In this document: positions 31,980 through 43,740 of the stretch, one piece after another
How the letters are laid out: each line of letters opens with the position of its first letter
Position numbering within the stretch: position 1 is the stretch's first letter
Program-made: the position numbers and the translations under genes
Assembly: GCA_016490735.1 (NCBI GenBank)
Contig: JAEMWC010001531.1
Location: 1 to 64,000 of the forward strand
From: Pachyseris speciosa
Taxonomy: Eukaryota; Cnidaria; Anthozoa; Scleractinia; Pachyseridae
Direction of reading: 5' to 3'
Length of the DNA stretch: 64,000 nucleotides
The notes under the pieces: generated by a model
Databases searched by the model: none
The model's input: the letters and a program-made list of their open reading frames with translations, nothing else
What the model was told of the DNA's origin: nothing

Positions 31980-34900
31980 TTACAGTGCTGATAGCAGAGA
32001 CTGACATTTTTTATTATGAATATCAAGGCAATTATTGCTTTCGGCTATCCGTGACTCTAATTTATATGCATACTTCACTTTTTTAATCAACAAGGTCAGT
32101 GACGGTTTTAATGACAAACTGCGACACCGATAAATAATTTGTTTACCAAGAAGAAGAATATGATTAATCAATTGAAGATCCTTTTCATAAATTCCAAAAG
32201 TTATGTCTGCAGCACTCAAGACGTTTACAGATATACCATATCCTCCTAACCAATTTGTCACAGATAGCCAGAAGCTAGTAGTAAACTTACAGTAAACAAA
32301 CAAATGCTCTAGGGACTCGTCAGACAGGCCGCAAAAGGAACACAATGGTGTCGTTGTTTTGCCCATTTTATGCAAAATCTTGTTTGTATAGATAATTCTG
32401 TGTAATAATTTGTATTGAAATTCTCTGGCCTTGGATTCTAAAGTAGTTTTTCCAGGAAGGGTATAGATCTCATGCCAAGGCAACTCGAGCATTGGGTACA
32501 ACTCTTCATACCGGAGTTTAGCCGTTGGTTCAACCTTATCTTTCCTTATTATATCCCAATACAAAATTTTAGACAAGGAGGGGAAAGTAAACTTCACCAC
32601 CTCCAAGTTTCTTCTTCTTTCTTCCTTAACTAGCATTTTCCAGCTTTGTGGAAGGGTGTCATAAATACTCATTAAAATAAAATATTCGGCTTGCGTAGTA
32701 TGAATATTTTTAAACGTATCCCACTTGTGTAATTTGCCCTTTGTATCTAAAATGTCCTTAACTCTCACAATACCTTTGTTAACAATGGAGAAATTATATA
32801 ATGATCTACCACCAACTTTGATAAATTTGTTATTCCATATTATTTGGTCAAGAACGTCAGATGACGAAGAGACTTGTTTCTGTTGAAATATTTCCCACTC
32901 TTTAAGACATTCAGTGTAAAACTTAGGAATGTTTTTTGCAAAGGATGCTGTATCATAATTACATTGAAGAAAGGGACCTCCGACATTGTGAAGATAGAAA
33001 TTTAGAAACAGTTTCCATGAGCTCTTATAGTCCTCATAATACTTTTTAAGACACATAATTCTTTGCGTTTTGATAAGGGATTCTATATGTGGCATTCTCA
33101 AACCACCATCTCTGTAGTCAGTCACTGACCAAGTTTAACCGCTTCACCTTATCTCTTCCCCTCCAAACAAACTTAAAGATAACGGAGTTTATCTCCTTGA
33201 TTATTTCCTTCGTAAGAGGAATCTGAGCTGCACGAAACATAAATTTAGGTATTGCAAAAGTTTTGACGATTTGAATTCTACCTAACAAAGGGAGATTTCT
33301 CCACTGCCATATGCTTATCGACTTATTGATTGACTTAATTATATTTTCAAAATTAGGCTCATGAAATTTTTGCTTATCATACGTAAAATACACGCCCAGT
33401 ATCTTAATTGATTTATTTATATTATCTATACCAACATTTTCGCGCGAATGGTGCAGGCTACCGAGCCAGTATGCCTCTGTTTTTTCCTTATTTAATCTCA
33501 AACCAGAGATGTCTCCAAATGTCTGAAGAAGCTTTTGTAGTAAGCGAATAGATTTCCCATTTTTTGCAAACGTAGTTAGATCATCTGCAAAGACAGAGAG
33601 CTTGATGATGCTCTCGCCAACTTGGATGCCTTCGATATCTTTGTTTTGACGTATGGCGATATTCAAGATCTCCAAAGCAATAATAAAGAGATGGGGAGAC
33701 AAGGGATCTCCTTGACGGACACCGCGCTCAACGGGGAAGGTTTCAGATACAAAACCATTATTCATGAAGCAACTCGAAATATCCTCATAAAGAACTTCTA
33801 TCCATCTTATAAAAGAGTTAAACGTTCTAAGCGCCATTAATAAATACCTCCAACTTATTGAGTCAAAGGATTTTTTTAAATCAAATGTCGCGAGAAGTCC
33901 GGGCTTATTATACAATTTCGTGTATTCCATGACATCATCAATGGATCTTATAGCATCAAAAATAGTCCTACCTTTAACATAAGCGCACTGATCCTCGTGA
34001 ATTATCTCAGGTAGTACTTTTTCTAATCTGGCTGCTAGCGCTTTGGAGCCGATTTTATAATCAACATTTAAAAGTGAAATTGGTCTCCAATTTTCCATGC
34101 ACCTTCTGTCCTTGCCTTTCTTTTCTATAAGGCGAATTAATCCCTGTCTTTGTGAATTTGAGAGCCTCCCTTGTCTGTAAGCAGTGTTTAAAGAATCCAC
34201 TAATAGATCACCCAGAATCGGCCAGAATTTTTGGTAGAACTCAGCAGTGAGGCCGTCATTCCCAGGCGATTTATTATTCTTAAAGCTATTCAAAGCCTTG
34301 AGGCATTCCTCTTTAGTCAGATAACCCTCACAATGAGATTGCAGGTCATCAGACAGTTTCACAATGAGATTGCAGGTCATCAGACAGTTTTGGCAAATTT
34401 AAGTTTTGAGTAAAATTCAGAAAACCCACATTCCAGTTTGCACTCATATTGTTATCTTTATTTTTGATAAAGATCCTGATAAAACGATTTGAGTTCAGCC
34501 AAGACATCCTTACTGTTTTTCACCAATTGATTGTCGTAGTTACTGTAAATATTTTCCGTATACAATTTTTAGTGTTCCTTCTATTTTCAAGGTTTAAGAA
34601 ATATTTGTTGTTCCGCTCTCCTTTTTCATACCAAAACGCGCTAGACCGCACTATGTTACCTTGGGCAATATAATCAAACAGAGCATCGTACTCAAGTTTA
34701 TACTTTTCCAAGTTTTCGATATTACTCTCCGTAGGATCGGCAGCGCATAACCTTTCACATTCTTTTAACTTATTTTCGATATATTCAAGTTTACCTCTTC
34801 TTTCTTTAGCTTTCGCTTTGCTATACGTAATCGTCGTTTGCCTTATCCTGTATTTGACCAAGTCCCAAAGTAACCGTTTGTCCTCGACCTCATGAAATTC

Positions 34901-35756
34901 GTTTAACCAGTCACTGTATTGGGAAGAAATGAGCTCCACATAATTCTCGTCTTCTAATAAGCTAGAGTTAAAGCACCAATGTGAGGGACCTCGCGCCTGG
35001 TTTTCACTACTGTTGATATATAGCGTAATGGCAGAGTGATCGGTCTTTATAGAGGGTATGATATCGGTATGCTCCACAACATCCTGCAAGCAATCACTTA
35101 CCAACCAAAAATCTAAACGACGCTGCACAAAAGGCTTTCTCTGTCTCCATGTATATTGTTTCTTATCAATGTTTCTTATCCTCCAGATATCGATCAGATC
35201 ATACGAAAATTTTAATTCCTCCACAGTTTTCACAGAATCTTTTTTTTTCTATTCTACCCCCTGAGTTATCTAAGACAGCATTCAGATGGACATTAAAGTC
35301 TCCTCCCATTATAAGCTGACTACTAGAATCAAAATTATGTTCATCAAGGATCTCTAGTATAGCCGAAAAATAAGTACGCTGTTCAGAAATATCATTCGGC
35401 GCATAGATATTTAAGAGCAGAAAGGGTGAGTCTTGAATCGTGGCAACGATCAAAACATACCGACCATCCGGATTATAGATTACGGATTTCGCTTCAAAAT
35501 CTAGCTCACTGCTCACTAAAATAGCAACCCCTTTACTATGGTTTGTTCCATGTGATAGATACATTTTACCCTTGTATTGAAGTTGCCAATTATCAGCTAT
35601 CTCTGGAGTACTGTAAGTTTCATGGAGAAAGATAATATCCGCCTTTTGTTTTTTGATCCAAGAAAAAATTGCGTTCCTTTTTCTCAAGTCCCGAATCCCC
35701 CGAACATTGAGCGAGATTAACTTAAAATTGACATTGTTCACCTGCGTCTCAGCCAT
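31980..35756 (-). pseudogene. L1-like LINE ORF2 (endonuclease-RT), nearly full length
   Basis: ORF2 of an L1/Tx1-type LINE. The N-terminal apurinic-like endonuclease starts at 35756 (MAETQVNNVNFKLISLNVRG; IIFLHETYSTPE; GGDFNVHLN; KTDHSAITLY). The RT follows at 34380-33118 (NNKSPGNDGLTAEFYQKFW, RGVRQGDPLSPHLFIIALEI, catalytic SVFADDLTTF). The C-terminal part holds a zinc-ribbon-like CSFCGLSDESLEHLFVYC. Breaks are few: a T9 run at 35240-35248, disruption near 34520, an exact 31-bp tandem duplication at 34329-34390, and a 4-bp duplication (GTCA) at 33117-33124. Apart from these the frame is well preserved. The 3' UTR runs to about 31797. Confidence 0.9.
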
Positions 35757-36138
35757 ACCTAATTCCGATTATCCTAAATAATATAGCCAGTAACAATAGC
35801 GACCCAAAAACACACGACAAAAGCCAGACGAAACAAAAGCCCAAAAATTTACATCCACAGAAAAAAAAAACATGCATAAAAAGAAATAGCAATAAGGAAC
35901 TGAAGTAACAAACATCCAAGTGGGATTAGAAATACAAAACCCGCAAGCGCTCTTACCTCACACTCCAGAACTAACTGTTAAGTAATTAACACCTCGTCTC
36001 CAGGCTGGTCTACGGGTTTGTCCATTCTTAGTTCATAATTTAACACCTACTAAGAAAGCGGGCTAAAGAAAAATTAGATAATTTATTACTAGTGGAGGAA
36101 GCCGAAGGAAAAAGTAGCAACAACAACAACAAAAAAAC

Positions 36139-36984
36139 CTATGGTTTGATAAATTTGCCGTCAATATAAAGTTTGTCAGGCTCAGATTTACTGAAATAAG
36201 CCTTACGACCCTCTTTCCTGGCTTGTTTAAGTTTTTCAATTTGAGGCTTCCTTAGTGTCTGCAATTCTCTTGGTATGTCCTCATACATTCTATAACGTGT
36301 ATTCTTAAGTTTCTTACCACAGCTCAAAACTCGTTCTCTGTCCGAATATCTTAAAAAACGCGCAATAATGGCTCTACTATTCCCTTCTTGCGATGGCTTA
36401 CCGATCCTGTGTATTCTCTGAAACTAAATATCCTTTGCATCTTGAATACCCAAAACATTTTCAAAGAAATATACCAACGGTGTCCTTGTGTCTTCCTTCC
36501 AATTCACATCCTGCTGGTGTGGCGGCCATTCCTCGATGCCTTCGAATCTCAAATTTTCTCGGCGGCTATAGGCTTCGAGATATAGGATCTTTTTGCGGAC
36601 ATCGCTAATATCTCGTTTGCAGTTTTCCTTTTCTTCGCCCAGCTTTTTTTGCTCGTGAATTCAAGGTTCTTCAGATCTCCGTGATTTTATCCTGGGAAGA
36701 TTTCTGCTTCTCCTTGACTGAGGCAACGTTCAATTCTAAATCTGTAACCGAACGTTTCAAATCCGACACCGCCGTAGAGACTTCATCCAGCCTTTTTTCT
36801 AAAAGGTCAAGCATGTTGAGCTTGAGAAATCAATCTTCTCGCCAAGGCCTTCCGCCGCCATGACTTCGTCATCCGATAAAGAGGACACGTTTTTTGGTCA
36901 CTTATCCACAGGACTAGACTCCTCAGAGCTTACCGAAGAAAGAGAACAGCGACCTTTTCTTTTTGAAGAACTTTCTGCCTCCAT
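36139..36984 (-). pseudogene. L1-like LINE ORF1 (RNA-binding protein), broken
   Basis: Located 5' of ORF2 on the minus strand, from the ATG at 36982-36984 (MEAESSSKRKGRCSLSSVSS) to a stop at 36139. A central coiled-coil-like, charged region (KENCKRDISDVRKKILYLEA) precedes the RRM-like part ending SDRERVLSCGKKLKNTRYR and a basic C-terminal domain (PQIEKLKQARKEGRKAYF). The order coiled coil, RRM, C-terminal domain is that of L1-type ORF1 proteins, which coat element RNA. It has stops after residue 28 and several frameshifts near 36360-36700. Confidence 0.75.
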
Positions 36985-37781
36985 TCGCGTTGTATAGCCC
37001 GAAAAAATTTACCCCGTAGACGGAGCCATGAACAGCACGTCTACATCCTACGCTGTTGTCCCCAGTCTCATAAGATGCTGAACACATCTTGTATTGAAGA
37101 CGCTGGCTGAGTCTGAAGATTTTAATATTTGCTACAAATAAGAACCCAATCCTTGTTTACACTTCAATATCGTTTTCTCATCGCAAGATCGGAAATTTTA
37201 TCGATCACAGCTAAATTCCAGCCGACATGGAAGCGCACCTGTCATATCACCTTATATTACAAACCTGTAATCGATTTCATTATTATCACATCAGACTACC
37301 GTATATCGATACTTGAACGCCTTCCTGATCTACGATTACAACTAGTTAGTAGAGAAGTGGAGAGGGATGTCCGGCTTTTTTGTATTGGCGAAGCAAGTCA
37401 ATTAACACGAGGTATCAGATCCCGGCTCTAAGTAGCAGATAAAATATGAGTGGGAGATCTGTTTGGGCGTTTACAATGGCGAGCCGAAGGCCCATAGAGG
37501 ACTCACGTACTTGTGAAATGAAACAATAGATTGTGTTTGCCATGTTAATCAATAGAGATCTGTATAATAGTTAATGCATACCAACTAGCTGAGCAGGATT
37601 CTTTTATGAAAGTTAATACAACAGTTAATTTGTATTGGGGTTTAGAGAGGTATACATGTGACTCAAATACTACCCATAAATAACTTATGAATTATTAATG
37701 AGTTTTCAAAAACCTATAATGACACGATTGTGTACCACTTAACAAGTAAATTTGTGCATTAGGAACACGTGAATGGGTTAT
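36985..37781. other. L1-like 5' UTR and intron
   Basis: The first part (to about 37100) is probably the 5' UTR of the L1-like element; its 5' boundary was not found. The rest is intron sequence with no recognised feature. Confidence 0.4.
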
Positions 37782-37960
37782 AATACACCATTTTGCTAAT
37801 GACCAGTTCCTGGTGAATTGTGGGTAGATCAAGTCCTTTGCGGGAGCAATCGGCCATTTTAAGACGTAATTTGAAATTGTAATTTTGACCGTTTGACCCC
37901 ACAAAGGACTGGATCTGCCCACAATTCACCAGGAACTGATCATTAGCAAAATGGTGTATT
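37782..37960. repeat. Foldback MITE beside an FN3 exon
   Basis: Arms of about 60-75 bp are inverted copies: the left begins AATACACCATTTTGCTAATG and the right ends ATTAGCAAAATGGTGTATT. The loop is about 60 bp. It ends 41 bp downstream, in transcript sense, of the donor of the frameshifted FN3 exon at 38002. Confidence 0.8.
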
Positions 37961-38001
37961 GCAGATGGTGTGCGGTTATTTAGTGAGGCACGAAACGGTA
38001 C

Positions 38002-38267
38002 CTTGCTCCAGTGTGGTGAAGTCTTGGATGTCGCTGCGATTTCCCGTTTTGTTAACCAGAAAACGTGTTACGTAAAACTTGAACGTGGTAGGGGACATGA
38101 GATTGCAGATCTCTACCTCACGGCTAACGTTGCTTGTCCCACCACGATGACTGACACTATATAGCCTTCAAATATCCCACCAATCTGCTTTAGTGGGACA
38201 GCATCCCATTTGAGTCTGACACAGGACGTTGTTACATTTAGTACAGTTACATTGGCCGGTGCTGCGT
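38002..38267 (-). pseudogene. FN3 exon with one-base deletion
   Basis: The exon begins at a good acceptor (TTTTCAG at 38268-38274) in phase 1 and reads AAPANVTVLNVTTSCVRLKW and IGGIFEGY, then shifts by one base near the TATATAG at about 38160. In the other frame it continues SVSHRGGTSNVSREVEICNL and FVTRFL-like C-terminal strands ending FTTLEQG. The length of 266 nt is one short of a multiple of three. The donor is a weak GTACCG at 37996-38001. The domain is clearly FN3 but divergent at its end (no DEGG). It is the first FN3 exon after the fibrinogen-like exons, separated by the DIRS-type element. Confidence 0.78.
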
Positions 38268-38904
38268 CTGAAAATGAATTGTAGGGCAGTTAATAGTAAC
38301 ATTGAAGGTTTCTAACTAAACCCTTTCTTTTCCTGAAAAGCTTCAATAAATCAACTTTCCCTTGTTTCCTCTTAAAATAAGGACAACGACAACTTTGTGT
38401 GGCTGAAAACGGGGAAGTGGGTGACAAAGTGCTCAATTAATGATTTAGCCCCATGAACCCCTGGAGTGTGACGAAAAACAAAACCTACAGCCCAAGGGGA
38501 TGCACACAGTGGATAAAGAGGAGGTAGTGGGCCTTCTCTCAGGGCGACTGTGAGCATCCCTGGGTAGAGAGGAGGGAGTAATGGGCCTCCTCTCTCATTG
38601 GAGGGAGTGGGCCTCCACTAACCTAACTCCACGGGGTAGAGATGGAGGGAGTGGACCTCCGGAAATCGAGTCTATGGGGGCAGGAGTGTGACAAGAGGAG
38701 CACTTCATCCCCCAAAATGCAAAGCATTCCCGCCATTGACGAGCCACAAGGGAAAATAAATAGTGCCTTTCATTTTGCAAGGAGTGAGGGAGTGTGTAGT
38801 ATTTGCATTAGGATAAAAATGGGAAAGGTTGGGGAATAAAAAGCCCGAATAAACTTTCTGCTTGGTGGCATGCCAGAATCCCAAACCTCCCAAAATAAAA
38901 GGCA

Positions 38905-39852
38905 TCATTTCTGTTTGATTAGTGAGTTATAAAAGGCTGACGAGCTTTTGGGGAACCTGTGCCAGAACAGAAGGGGAGTTCTAATGTATCTCTCAAAACA
39001 GTCTGATGACCAACGACCCAAAACTTTAATTAGCCAAGGGGGTAAGTTTGCTGATGCAGCTGTTGTGGCTACCCCTATGCGAAAAATGTGCCCAGCAAAT
39101 TCGCTCGAATCCAGACCACCCTTACTGATTAGGAGCCTTGTTGCCTTCGTGAACTTTTCACGGGTCAGGAATGCACTAGATTCGTTGGAGAAAAGGGGGC
39201 CAAAGTCTGAAGAGAAGGGCCTAGAGTTCAGGTATGCTACCATGGCAGAAATGGGACAAAGGGGTGAATCTGTCTTCCCAATAACTATGGTCTGTCCCTG
39301 CCTAATAGGGTCTGTTTAAGACACCTTGATGCACACTAACATGTACTTTTTGAACATTTTGGCATAAAAGTTATATCTCTTTTCATAAGGTGATGTTTTG
39401 GATCAAAACTTAAGTTGCAGGGAAGTTCACCTATTCGCAAGAAGCCAAGAAATGCTAGTGTCACTGCTGCCCAGTACATTAATGAATCCTTACTGTCAGT
39501 ACGCTGTACATTGAGGAGGTGGTAAAATAAGTTCAACAATTGCAAAGTTATAGGTCTGCGGACCCTGGGGCATGTTCCCTGTGAGCGTTTAATGCCTCGA
39601 AGCACCAATTTAAGACGAAGGAAATTAGGTAAAGGGAGCTTGTAGCCATGGCTGGAATGGTAATTTTTTGACTGCTAAAAGGTAGTTCTTGATGGTGCTG
39701 TACTGCACTGAACGAGCCATTGACACCGAGAAATTTATCAGAGTATCCTCATCAATGGGAAGTTGTGGAGTTATGTTCATTTGGGAACAAAATGTAAAAA
39801 ATTGTCGCATACCAGAATCGTATGCTTTCTTAGTGCTCTGGGCAAGGGCCAT
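38905..39852 (-). pseudogene. DIRS-type tyrosine recombinase
   Basis: The 3'-most protein of the element, which in DIRS-like retrotransposons integrates circular DNA in place of an integrase. The N-terminal core-binding part is STKKAYDSGMRQFFTFCSQM (about 39840-39780). The first catalytic arginine lies in LGFLRIGELP, the H-x-x-R box in GHIFRIGVATTAA, and the third box and tyrosine in LGRWSSDCFERYIR. The expected R, H-x-x-R, W and Y residues are thus all visible, but the frame is broken near 39630 and again near 39300-39340. It follows the RT-RNase H frame by 26 bp. Confidence 0.85.
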
Positions 39853-39878
39853 TCCCAGGTAGTGCTCTGCTTGCTTGG

Positions 39879-41732
39879 TTAGAGACTGTATAGATAAGCT
39901 GGGATGGGATCTGGATTTGGGTTGGCATGGGGTGCAAGCTGGTGGAAGCGCTCCATCTGGAATCGAGAAAGAGAGTCGGCGATGTTGTTACTGATCCCAG
40001 GGACATGTAGAGCTCGGAAATAAAAGTTGTGCTGCAATGTGCAGAGTTTAAGGTCCCTTACTAAGTCCATAACCCGGGGAACTTTGGATCGCCGGGAATT
40101 GATAACCTCAACATCACCTTGATTGTCACAATGAAACTGAATATGCTTGGATGTCCAGTGGGGTCCACATAAATGGCATGCAATATTTATGGCATATAAT
40201 TCTTGCCAGAGAATGCTGATGCCTGGCTGGCCCAACTGTTGAGAGGGAAGCCACTTTCTTTGAAACCATCTTTTTTGGAAGATTCCCCCGTAACCCAGGG
40301 AACCGGAGGCATCGGTAAATAAGAAGAGGGTATCAGATGTGTCCCAGAGAGGGGATAGGAATAGCCCGATACCATTCCAGTTGGTAATAAACGTTCCCCA
40401 CATTTTGAGATCTTTGTAGAAACCCATGGAAAGCTTAATGTGATGGTGGGGTTTCTTGACACCTCTGGTTAGATGAATTATTCGTTGCAAGAAGGGGTGC
40501 CCAGGGGGAATGACCTTGCAAGCAAAGTTCAGGGTACCTATCCATGACTGAAGTTCTTGAAGTGTTGCTGATTTCTGGGATTGAAAAATTGAAAGAGCAG
40601 TTTGGATCCTCTCTACTTTATCCTCAGGTAACCTGGCCTCCATTCTCCCAGAGTCAAGGATGATACCCATGAACTGAATAATTTGAGATGGCCCCTCAGT
40701 TTTGGCTTTTGAGATGGGGATATTCAAATTTTTAAAGGTCATGATCATAGTGGATAGGCTTGCCTGACAAAGGGAATCTGGGGGTGAGATGGGACATGGG
40801 GGTTCTACTAAAAGGAAGTTATCTAAGATGTGGCAAACAAATGAAATGGAACATTTGTTTAGCAAGATCCACTCAATGGCATCTGACAGCTGATTGAAAT
40901 GGTAAGGGGCAGATCGAAGTCCGAAGGGAAGGACTTTGTCAAAATAATATTGCCCCTCCCAAAACATCCCCAGAAGCTCCCAGTCATCAGGGTGAACAGG
41001 ATAGAGCCGAAATGCAGACTCAATGTCAATTTTTGCTAAGTAGCAGCCTGGGCCAAAGTTCTGGATAGCTGCAATGGCATTATCAATGGTAATATATTGC
41101 AGGGAAAAATCATCCTAATTAATGCTGGAGCTCCCTGACTTTTGGAAGGATAAATGAAAAATGGTTTTGTCGGAATGTTTTTTGGGAACAAGACCGATAG
41201 GTGAAACTTGAAAATTTTTAAAGGGGGGAGAGGGAAAAGGACCCATGGTACGCCCTTTAGAAACCTCGTCAACTAAGTTCGCTGTGACAACCTCAGGATT
41301 TAAAAACGCAGTAGATAAGTTTTTGGAAAAACGAGGATATCTTGGACCCGAATACCCAATCCGAGCCCCCTCCTGTAATTCAGAGCATAACTTGTTGACA
41401 AATTCTTTATCAGAATGATTGGATAATGCCTGATATAAAAATAAAACATTTACAGGGGTAACTACACCCCCAAAGCTATTTCTCCCGGTGGCGGGAACTG
41501 TGGGGCTGGGACAGGGCCTTTCCTGCCCTGGGGAGGGGTTCTTTTCCTGGTTCAGAGAAAAAGGGGCACTTGATCCCTGGATGGTCTTTCCCGCACCCAG
41601 ACCGGTTGCATTTGTTGGCATACAGGCAGGGGTTTCTGGCACAGGGAGCCCCCCTGTTGAAGTTGCGGCAAGTGCGGTTGTCGGTCCCCCTTGAAGCACT
41701 TGCCGGTGAGGGTCCTTGTTGGAAAACGCCAA
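39879..41732 (-). pseudogene. DIRS-type RT-RNase H with D-to-N active site
   Basis: One frame from 41732 to 39879, interrupted only by a TAG at 41115-41117. RT landmarks: PIGLVPKKHSDK, the first catalytic Asp in YLAKIDIESAFRLYPV, and KVLPFGLRSAPYHFNQLSD. The second catalytic pair is in FVCHILDNFLLVEP, where the usual Asp-Asp is Asp-Asn, so the enzyme is probably dead. RNase H follows: LFLFTDASGSLGYGG, ILWQELYAINIA, IQFHCDNQGD and VPGISNNIADSLSR carry the acidic residues in the right order. The 5' part overlaps the gag frame by about 250 bp, as is common in DIRS-like elements. Confidence 0.88.
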
Positions 41733-42766
41733 TGTCCTCCTTCAGAAGAGAAGGTGCAACAGTGAAAGTTTTAAGCCATAACTGGCCGTCTATGGTGGAC
41801 CATTTTAAGGACTTATTTACAGCAGCCTTCTGCCGGAACTTAATATCATAGACACACCACCCTAACCCCTTATGGTATTTAGCTGCGTAACGAATCAAGG
41901 ACATATATTCTAACAATTCTGAAGCACGATGTGGAAACTGGCTAATTAAGACACCCATGTAAGCAGCGAAGGCTGTCGTCCACTCTGCTATGTCAGTGAT
42001 GGATGTAACTTTCGCCTTGTTTACTTTAATCACTGAGTTATCTACGGTGAGGGTAAGTGGCTCATCGTGTGATGCGTTTAAAGAGTTTAAGTTCTTTGGA
42101 AGAAGTTTAGCAAGTTCCATGAACTCACCAGTGAGAATTTCCTTTGACAAGCTTGGCTGGGAGTTCGTGGACAGAATCCATAGATGTGTCGGCGGACTGG
42201 GCTGAAGTATTAGGGATCTGTGACACGATGGCGTCATTGATCGCTGGTGGAAGGATTGGTCCTGTTGTCTCAGACCTTTCGTTCGCGGAGGATACTTGGG
42301 TAGCAAATGCGGGAGCTAGTGAAACCGAGCCGTTATGGAAAGCGCTAACAGCGGCTTGAGCAGCTGCAGAGGCGGCTTTTTCAATCGCTTCATTCAGTGA
42401 TCCTTGGACAATCGATTGCACTTGCGTAAGTTGCGTTGGTGACAGAGGCCCGTCTTGGGAAGACTCCCGGTCCAATAGCTCTTGGACTTGACGCTGAAGT
42501 CGGTGAAATTGCAGCTCAAGGGGAGATTCCACGTGCTCGACGCCATCTTGGTTTGGGGGCGGAGTGCCTGTAAGGTTAGGCGCGTTACGCCGAGCTTCTT
42601 CGAGTCGTTTGATCAAAGCAGCACGTCCACCGGTTGTTGTCAGGTTTAGTTTGTTGCATAGAGATCGTAGGTCCTTCACGTACAACTTGTCAAGCTCCAG
42701 ATCCGAAGGTAAGGGGCCAGGATCGGCCAATCTAGAGGCGTTCCCTCCTCGACAAGTTGGCGGCAT
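41476..42766 (-). pseudogene. DIRS-type gag-like ORF with SAP motif
   Basis: Starting at the ATG at 42764-42766 (MPPTCRGGNASRLADPG). An N-terminal SAP-like helix-extended-helix motif (LDKLYVKDLRSLCNKLNLTT and GGRAALIKRLEEAR) would bind DNA. A Gln/Ala-rich helical region follows, then the frame shifts by one base near 42150 (KLVKGNSHW against LSKEILTGEF). The second frame holds MELAKLLPKNLNSL, a conserved central domain and a C-terminal Cys/His cluster (CRNFNRGAPCARNPC and CNRSGCGKDHPGIKC). It precedes and overlaps the RT frame. Confidence 0.75.
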
Positions 42767-43226
42767 AATGTTATGCTGTCGCACGGGGTAACCCCGCTGT
42801 AAAGAGTTCAACAAGCCCGATCGCCGATTAAGTTCGCTTGGTAGCAGCGTCTGACACGATTCACCGATTCCCAGCTGCAGGAAACGAGGAAGAGCAGAGA
42901 ATATTTCTAAAAACAAAATGCTGGCTGGACTATTTGTTTATCTCGCGTGGGAACGAAAGAAGACAGCAATCAAATTTTGCAAGCATGTATTTAGATGACA
43001 AGGTTCCTTCTGATTGGATGACTTTAGGATTCTCACGTGAGGTCAACATGAGGTCAGTGATTGGGTGTACGTTTCAGCAAGACTTCAAGCTCACAATAAA
43101 ACAAGAGTTGTTGATTAACTGAAATTTATTTCATATGTTCAATAAATTGTGATATAAATCTAAGAAATATTGTGACCTTAATCGGAAGAAGGAATAGACC
43201 TCAAGGCTACGTGCGTTTGGTCGCCA
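42767..43226. other. DIRS-type 5' region
   Basis: Presumably holds the 5' end of the DIRS-type element. The split or inverted terminal repeats typical of that class were not resolved here or at 38340-38900, where several GGGAGTGGGCCTCC-like phrases occur. Confidence 0.3.
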
Positions 43227-43400
43227 TATTAGGGAGTTTTTAAAAGAAACTAGGACGGCAACGAAGACGTCATTTCAAAGTATAATTTCTCGTTATTGTA
43301 ACACTTTCGCGATTATTCTAATTTGTTCAACTCGTAAAATGTCGGTGTGCTATCCAAGAACTAAACATCTAGGAACGGCGTTAAAGAAAAGAATTGACTA
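43227..43400. repeat. Possible MITE of the AGCAACGACGGC type
   Basis: The words GGACGGCAACGAAGACGTCATTTC at the left and GGAACGGCGTTAAAG at the right resemble the ends of the element at 59239-59556. The match is partial. It lies immediately downstream of the fibrinogen-like stop codon. Confidence 0.35.
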
Positions 43401-43417
43401 ATTTTGTGTTGAAGCAA

Positions 43418-43740
43418 TCAGCAAGTGACGCATTGTTTAAACCGCCATCCTCCCCCTTCTGCGATTGCGCAGTTCTCATTCGCAGCGGAGTGAGCGGTTG
43501 CAAAGGTGGCATTGTTATGCTCAAAGAAGCTGTTGGAAAGATTTCCTGAAACCTTTGTTTCCAAATAAAGTCGATATTGGCCTTCTTCGACAGTTACACG
43601 GAATTCAGTGTATATCGCGTAGCCTGTACTCTTATCCTGGGCTTGCAACTGAATTAATAATTCGGTGTCCTTGGTTGTCAGGGCATGTATTTTGTCATTG
43701 CCGAGCCACATCTTCGATTTGCCGTTAACTTCGCCAAAAC
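43418..43740 (-). CDS. Fibrinogen-C-like exon, ends early
   Basis: The acceptor TTTGTCAG at 43741-43748 joins in phase 1 to the donor of the exon at 44160, giving a continuous fibrinogen-C sequence ...YKIG-FGEVNGKSKMWLGNDKIHAL. The exon continues with TELLIQLQAQDKSTGYAIYT and EFRVTVEEGQYRLYLETKV, then NENCAIAEGGGWRF, matching the C-(A)-x-x-x-x-G-GWW region of the family, and stops at 43418. Full domains run another 40-60 residues after this point (NLNG and the C-terminal strands), so the domain is truncated or a further exon is used. If the stop is real, this ends the transcript and the FN3 cluster downstream belongs to another gene. Confidence 0.8.

Noticed and set aside
38340..38900. Terminal repeat of the DIRS-type element
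   Set aside because: Repeated GGGAGTGGGCCTCC-like words suggest it, but no matching copy was found at the other end, so no boundary is claimed.
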